DNA of 34,113 nucleotides, taken from assembly GCA_026707225.1 (NCBI GenBank), contig JAPOXG010000018.1:1-34113 (forward strand). Reading direction: 5' to 3'. This document shows, one piece after another, positions 31,485 to 34,113 of this stretch (within the stretch, counting starts at the first letter, position 1; each line of letters starts with the position of its first letter). The position numbers were made by a program, and so were the translations under genes. The notes beneath the pieces were generated by a model. It saw only the letters and a program-made list of their open reading frames with translations. It was not told where the DNA came from and did not search any database. This stretch comes from Chloroflexota bacterium (GTDB lineage: Bacteria; Chloroflexota; Anaerolineae; Aggregatilineales; Phototrophicaceae).

Positions 31485-33077
31485 TCAGCCATCAAGCGGC
31501 AGGACCCCAAAGGTACAGGACTCATAATCCCGCCCGATGATCACGACGTAATCAAACGCTCGGTCCGCTCTGACCTCAAGATTCACCTGCTCTTCCGTCA
31601 TATTCAAAGCTTGGAGGATACCCGGAACCAGGCTGCCCTTTTCCGCCGCGACATGATCAATCAGCTGATTGATGGGATAATCTTCGCTGGCGTCCAGGCG
31701 CCCCAGTGCAATCGCATTGTAACCGCCCCAGCGCAGCCGCTCGCTGGCGACAACATCCCAGTTGGCTTCACCGGACGCGTTGTAAACGGCGATGCGAGGG
31801 CCAGCGAGAGCGGTCTGATGCCTGGAGGGAGGCGTATACAGCGCCTGCATCAACTTGGCAACCGCTTCCCGATTCGGCAGCAGTACAATCCAGCCATCCG
31901 GCGTGGTCCAGTTCCGGGTATGGTATATCTTGCGGAAAGTGTAATTCTGCACATCGTCAAGATCGAGGTTGATGACAAGCGGCAATAAACGGAGCATTTG
32001 CTCAAATGGCAAGTCAGTATCGACGATCTTGGTGAGCTCGGGCCAGAGCTGCGGCAAGGTCGTCGCCAAGCCCTGGCTCCGCGCCTTGCGCCATATTGCG
32101 CGAATGAGCAGTTGATGCCGGCGGCCGCGATCAAAGTCATCGGTATACTTTCTCGTGCGCGCGTACCACAAAGCATCGAATCCATCAAATGTATAGTAGC
32201 CAACCGGCAGCGTGCGCAGGCGATAGCCGCTCGAACCGGACCGTCGGACGTCGTCCGTTCCAACCGGATAGTAGTCGCGATAGACGCAATCCACAGCGAT
32301 GTCGACGCCACCCAAGCGGTCGATGATTGCTTCAAAGCCCGAGAAATCGACCCGCGCGTAATAATGAACATTGATGCCGAAGTTGTAGAAAATGGTTTGA
32401 CGCAGCAGACCGAATCCGCCGCCGGGATCCCAGTTCAGATTCTCGCCGAGACCAAAAGCGGTATTTAACCGTCCCATTCTTCCGTGCGGGATGTACACAA
32501 AAAGATCACGCGGGAAGCTCAACATAGATAAGGTCCCGGTTTCCACATTGAGCGAGACGACGATCATGGTGTCAGTGCGGATGAAGTTGTCATCGCTCAC
32601 CTGCTCGTCGCTTCCCAACAGCAAGACATTCACCAGTCTGTGCGCGCGGAAAGCCTCAGGCGCGCGGCTTGGCGCCTGCGTTCCCGACAGCCATTTTCCT
32701 GCGGGCGGGTCGCGCGGCAGCAGCAGCTTCGGCAAGCTGATGTCCTCTGGAGCTGGCGTTTGCGCCGGTACAGTCGGCGAGGCGGTCGGTACCGCTACCG
32801 GCTTTGCGGGCATAGGGCTATCCAAATCCAGTTGCAGCAGGACGATAGAAGAGCCAGCTCGCAAACTGACGCGCTCATGCTCGACGTTGATTGCAGTGGC
32901 GGTAGCGCGATAGGCATCGCGCCTAGCTGCGGTCGTTCCATCAAGCGAGCGACCCAGATCATGCACGGAGGCAATCTGCAGCACCGTCCAGAGGAAAGCA
33001 AGCGCCAATACAAGCACGATGCAAGCGACAGCGCATGTCCCCGCATGGCGTAACCAACGCGTAGCAAACGGCATCAT
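31485..33077 (-). CDS. LytR-CpsA-Psr (LCP) family glycopolymer ligase with LytR_C domain
   Basis: 530 residues; two tandem ATG codons, the second (33074) better spaced from AAGG. One N-terminal membrane helix (about 13-36) and a Pro/Thr-rich linker precede the LCP domain (about 145-340). LCP motifs: LLGSDEQ, RTDTMIVVSLN, SFPRDLFVYIP, GGVDIAVD and YARTRK...DFDRGRRHQ, the Arg/Asp set that binds the polyprenyl pyrophosphate headgroup. A C-terminal LytR_C domain follows (RIAVYNASGEANWDVVASERL, about 425-525). LCP enzymes move polyprenyl-linked glycopolymers onto peptidoglycan or proteins outside the membrane. It lies 67 bases downstream of the LysM-protein gene. Confidence 0.92.
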   Translation of the reverse strand: MMPFATRWLRHAGTCAVACIVLVLALAFLWTVLQIASVHDLGRSLDGTTAARRDAYRATATAINVEHERVSLRAGSSIVLLQLDLDSPMPAKPVAVPTASPTVPAQTPAPEDISLPKLLLPRDPPAGKWLSGTQAPSRAPEAFRAHRLVNVLLLGSDEQVSDDNFIRTDTMIVVSLNVETGTLSMLSFPRDLFVYIPHGRMGRLNTAFGLGENLNWDPGGGFGLLRQTIFYNFGINVHYYARVDFSGFEAIIDRLGGVDIAVDCVYRDYYPVGTDDVRRSGSSGYRLRTLPVGYYTFDGFDALWYARTRKYTDDFDRGRRHQLLIRAIWRKARSQGLATTLPQLWPELTKIVDTDLPFEQMLRLLPLVINLDLDDVQNYTFRKIYHTRNWTTPDGWIVLLPNREAVAKLMQALYTPPSRHQTALAGPRIAVYNASGEANWDVVASERLRWGGYNAIALGRLDASEDYPINQLIDHVAAEKGSLVPGILQALNMTEEQVNLEVRADRAFDYVVIIGRDYESCTFGVLPLDG

Positions 33078-33144
33078 AGCCTTGCGTCCGGCGGCAGATT
33101 CGGCTCCGACAACATTCCGCTTTCACTCATCCTATACTGACAGA

Positions 33145-34113
33145 TCACGATGATCCAAATATAAGCTCGATTTCGCAAATGCCGCCTTCGATTAGTTCGC
33201 CGTCGTCATCAAGCACTGTCAACTGAATTCGGTGCGCGCCCATGCCGAATAGCTCTGAATTGATCAATCCCAGCACGTCATTGCTGACAGCTTGCTCCGA
33301 GACCAAATACAGAAAGTATTCATTTGACCAGCCCGGTTTCAGCGCGATATGATATTTGCCGCCTGCCGGCAACCGGGCGCTGCCGACTAGCGCGAATACG
33401 CCTTCCACATGTTCCAGGGGCGCCGGCGCAACAATCCGAGCCGATCGGTCATCGCAGCCAACCATCGCCTCCGCCGCATCCTCTATCGAAAATTCGGGCG
33501 CAGGTACTTCAATAGGCAGTTCCGGAAGCTGCGGCACAAGCAGAGTCTCCCCGGCAAAGATGCCGCGAATCGGCTCAAAGCAGTTGCCGCCGCGCAATTC
33601 CAGTAAACTGACTCCCGACGATAGCGCAAGCGACAGCATTGAATCGCCGGCCCTTACTTCATAGGGAATCCAATCTCCCCTGACCTGGCAGTCGATGCGG
33701 AAGTCGTCTTCAACCGGTCGGTAGGCAGTCGGCGTCGGAACCAGGTAGGCGAAATAGAATGGCAGCGGCGTCGGCGTTGGCGAGAACGTTAACGCAACCA
33801 AAGTCTTGGTCGGCGGGTCAGTCTCTGTCGCGGTTGCGCTTGGCGTCGCTGTCTCAGTTATATCTGTCGAGCTTACCGTCGGTGACGGGTTTGTAGCAGT
33901 CAACTCGCGGCGCTCGGCGATCGTGGCGCGGATGGCGGTCAGCGTCAAATTCGCCGGCGCGATCTCTAGCCTCGCCGTCGCGACAGTTTCCGACGGAAGC
34001 GGCGTCGCGCTCGCGACGATCACAATTGTCCGCGGCTCTGTCTCTGTCGCGGCTGTGCTTAGCGTCGTCGTCGCTGCGAATTCTGTCGGGCTTGCCGTCG
34101 GCGACGGGCGAAC
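33145..34113 (-). CDS. Ser/Thr/Pro-rich LysM-like envelope protein, N-terminus outside the window
   Basis: The frame stays open to the last base, so at least 322 residues are present and the start is missing. The first ~130 visible residues are low-complexity Thr/Pro/Ser/Ala (TATPSATATETDPPT type), an extended wall-spanning linker. A LysM-like module follows: IPYEVRAGDSMLSLALSSGVSLLELRGGN ... GETLLVPQ. A C-terminal ~110-residue beta domain (VEGVFALVGSARLPAGGKYHIALKPG) looks Ig-like, with two or three Cys that could form a disulfide. It is probably exported and wall-binding. The LCP gene follows 67 bases later on the same strand. Confidence 0.75.
   Translation of the reverse strand, partial: VRPSPTASPTEFAATTTLSTAATETEPRTIVIVASATPLPSETVATARLEIAPANLTLTAIRATIAERRELTATNPSPTVSSTDITETATPSATATETDPPTKTLVALTFSPTPTPLPFYFAYLVPTPTAYRPVEDDFRIDCQVRGDWIPYEVRAGDSMLSLALSSGVSLLELRGGNCFEPIRGIFAGETLLVPQLPELPIEVPAPEFSIEDAAEAMVGCDDRSARIVAPAPLEHVEGVFALVGSARLPAGGKYHIALKPGWSNEYFLYLVSEQAVSNDVLGLINSELFGMGAHRIQLTVLDDDGELIEGGICEIELIFGSS
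33821..33889 (-). repeat. 69-bp direct repeat, copy A
   Basis: This 69-base segment is about 80% identical (55/69 by eye) to 34040-34108. Spacing is 219 bases, both in frame, so 23 codons of the Thr/Ser-rich linker were duplicated. Confidence 0.6.
34040..34108 (-). repeat. 69-bp direct repeat, copy B
   Basis: Second copy of the 69-base unit, ending five bases before the window edge; further copies may lie beyond it. Confidence 0.6.

Noticed and set aside
1..34113. CRISPR array, insertion sequence, prophage, attachment site or toxin-antitoxin pair
   Set aside because: No regularly spaced repeats, transposase or integrase motifs, or short paired toxin-antitoxin genes were seen; gene content is housekeeping and envelope type throughout.

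Overview
The window looks like a chromosomal piece of a Chloroflexota bacterium, probably Anaerolineae-like. This is judged from gene content alone, with no database search. The clues are a mevalonate route with isopentenyl phosphate kinase and an archaeal-looking thiolase/HMG-CoA synthase pair, many exported Ser/Thr/Pro-rich SH3b and LysM proteins, a mid-to-high GC sequence, and GGAGG-type ribosome sites. Genes are dense and sit in short, often divergent or convergent groups. I saw no insertion sequence, phage gene, CRISPR array or rRNA.

Layout. 1-7.0 kb: the end of a YigZ/IMPACT gene, a TPR protein, exported SH3b proteins, an IscA/ErpA-type Fe-S carrier, an M23/LysM lipoprotein and an SCP2 protein. 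7.0-13.4 kb: HEAT-repeat protein, RseP-type site-2 protease and a mevalonate (di)phosphate decarboxylase on the minus strand. These are divergent from a UbiA-type prenyl transferase, mevalonate kinase and isopentenyl phosphate kinase. 13.4-18.9 kb: a family-5 solute-binding lipoprotein, then a plus-strand set of a PrsW-like membrane protein, a membrane-anchored protein and an exported trypsin-like protease. 18.9-24.2 kb: tlyA, lepA, a cinA homologue and an orphan MalK-type ATPase ending in a strong terminator. 24.2-28.7 kb: a minus-strand upper mevalonate cluster (class II HMG-CoA reductase, HMG-CoA synthase, thiolase, DUF35). 28.8-34.1 kb: an alpha-oxoamine synthase with a structured leader, a selenocysteine-type selD, tRNA-Pro(GGG), an LCP-family ligase and a truncated LysM protein.

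How it fits together. The two mevalonate blocks give a nearly whole isoprenoid route: acetyl-CoA to HMG-CoA through a thiolase/synthase pair of the kind that forms a channelling complex with DUF35 in archaea, then mevalonate (HMGR), mevalonate 5-phosphate (MVK), probably decarboxylation to isopentenyl phosphate (a decarboxylase with KYWGN instead of KYWGK), and phosphorylation to IPP (IPK). No phosphomevalonate kinase is in the window. A prenyl-phosphate-using UbiA protein sits in the same operon as the kinases.

Most notable points: (1) selD has an in-frame TGA at codon 17, exactly at the catalytic Cys/Sec position, so the gene is longer than a simple ORF scan shows and implies a selenocysteine-decoding organism. 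(2) The DUF35 gene beside the thiolase is split into two ORFs overlapping by ATGA, and its zinc ribbon cannot be recognised. (3) Several enzymes keep a fold but have lost signature residues (PrsW-like protein, CinA C-terminal domain).
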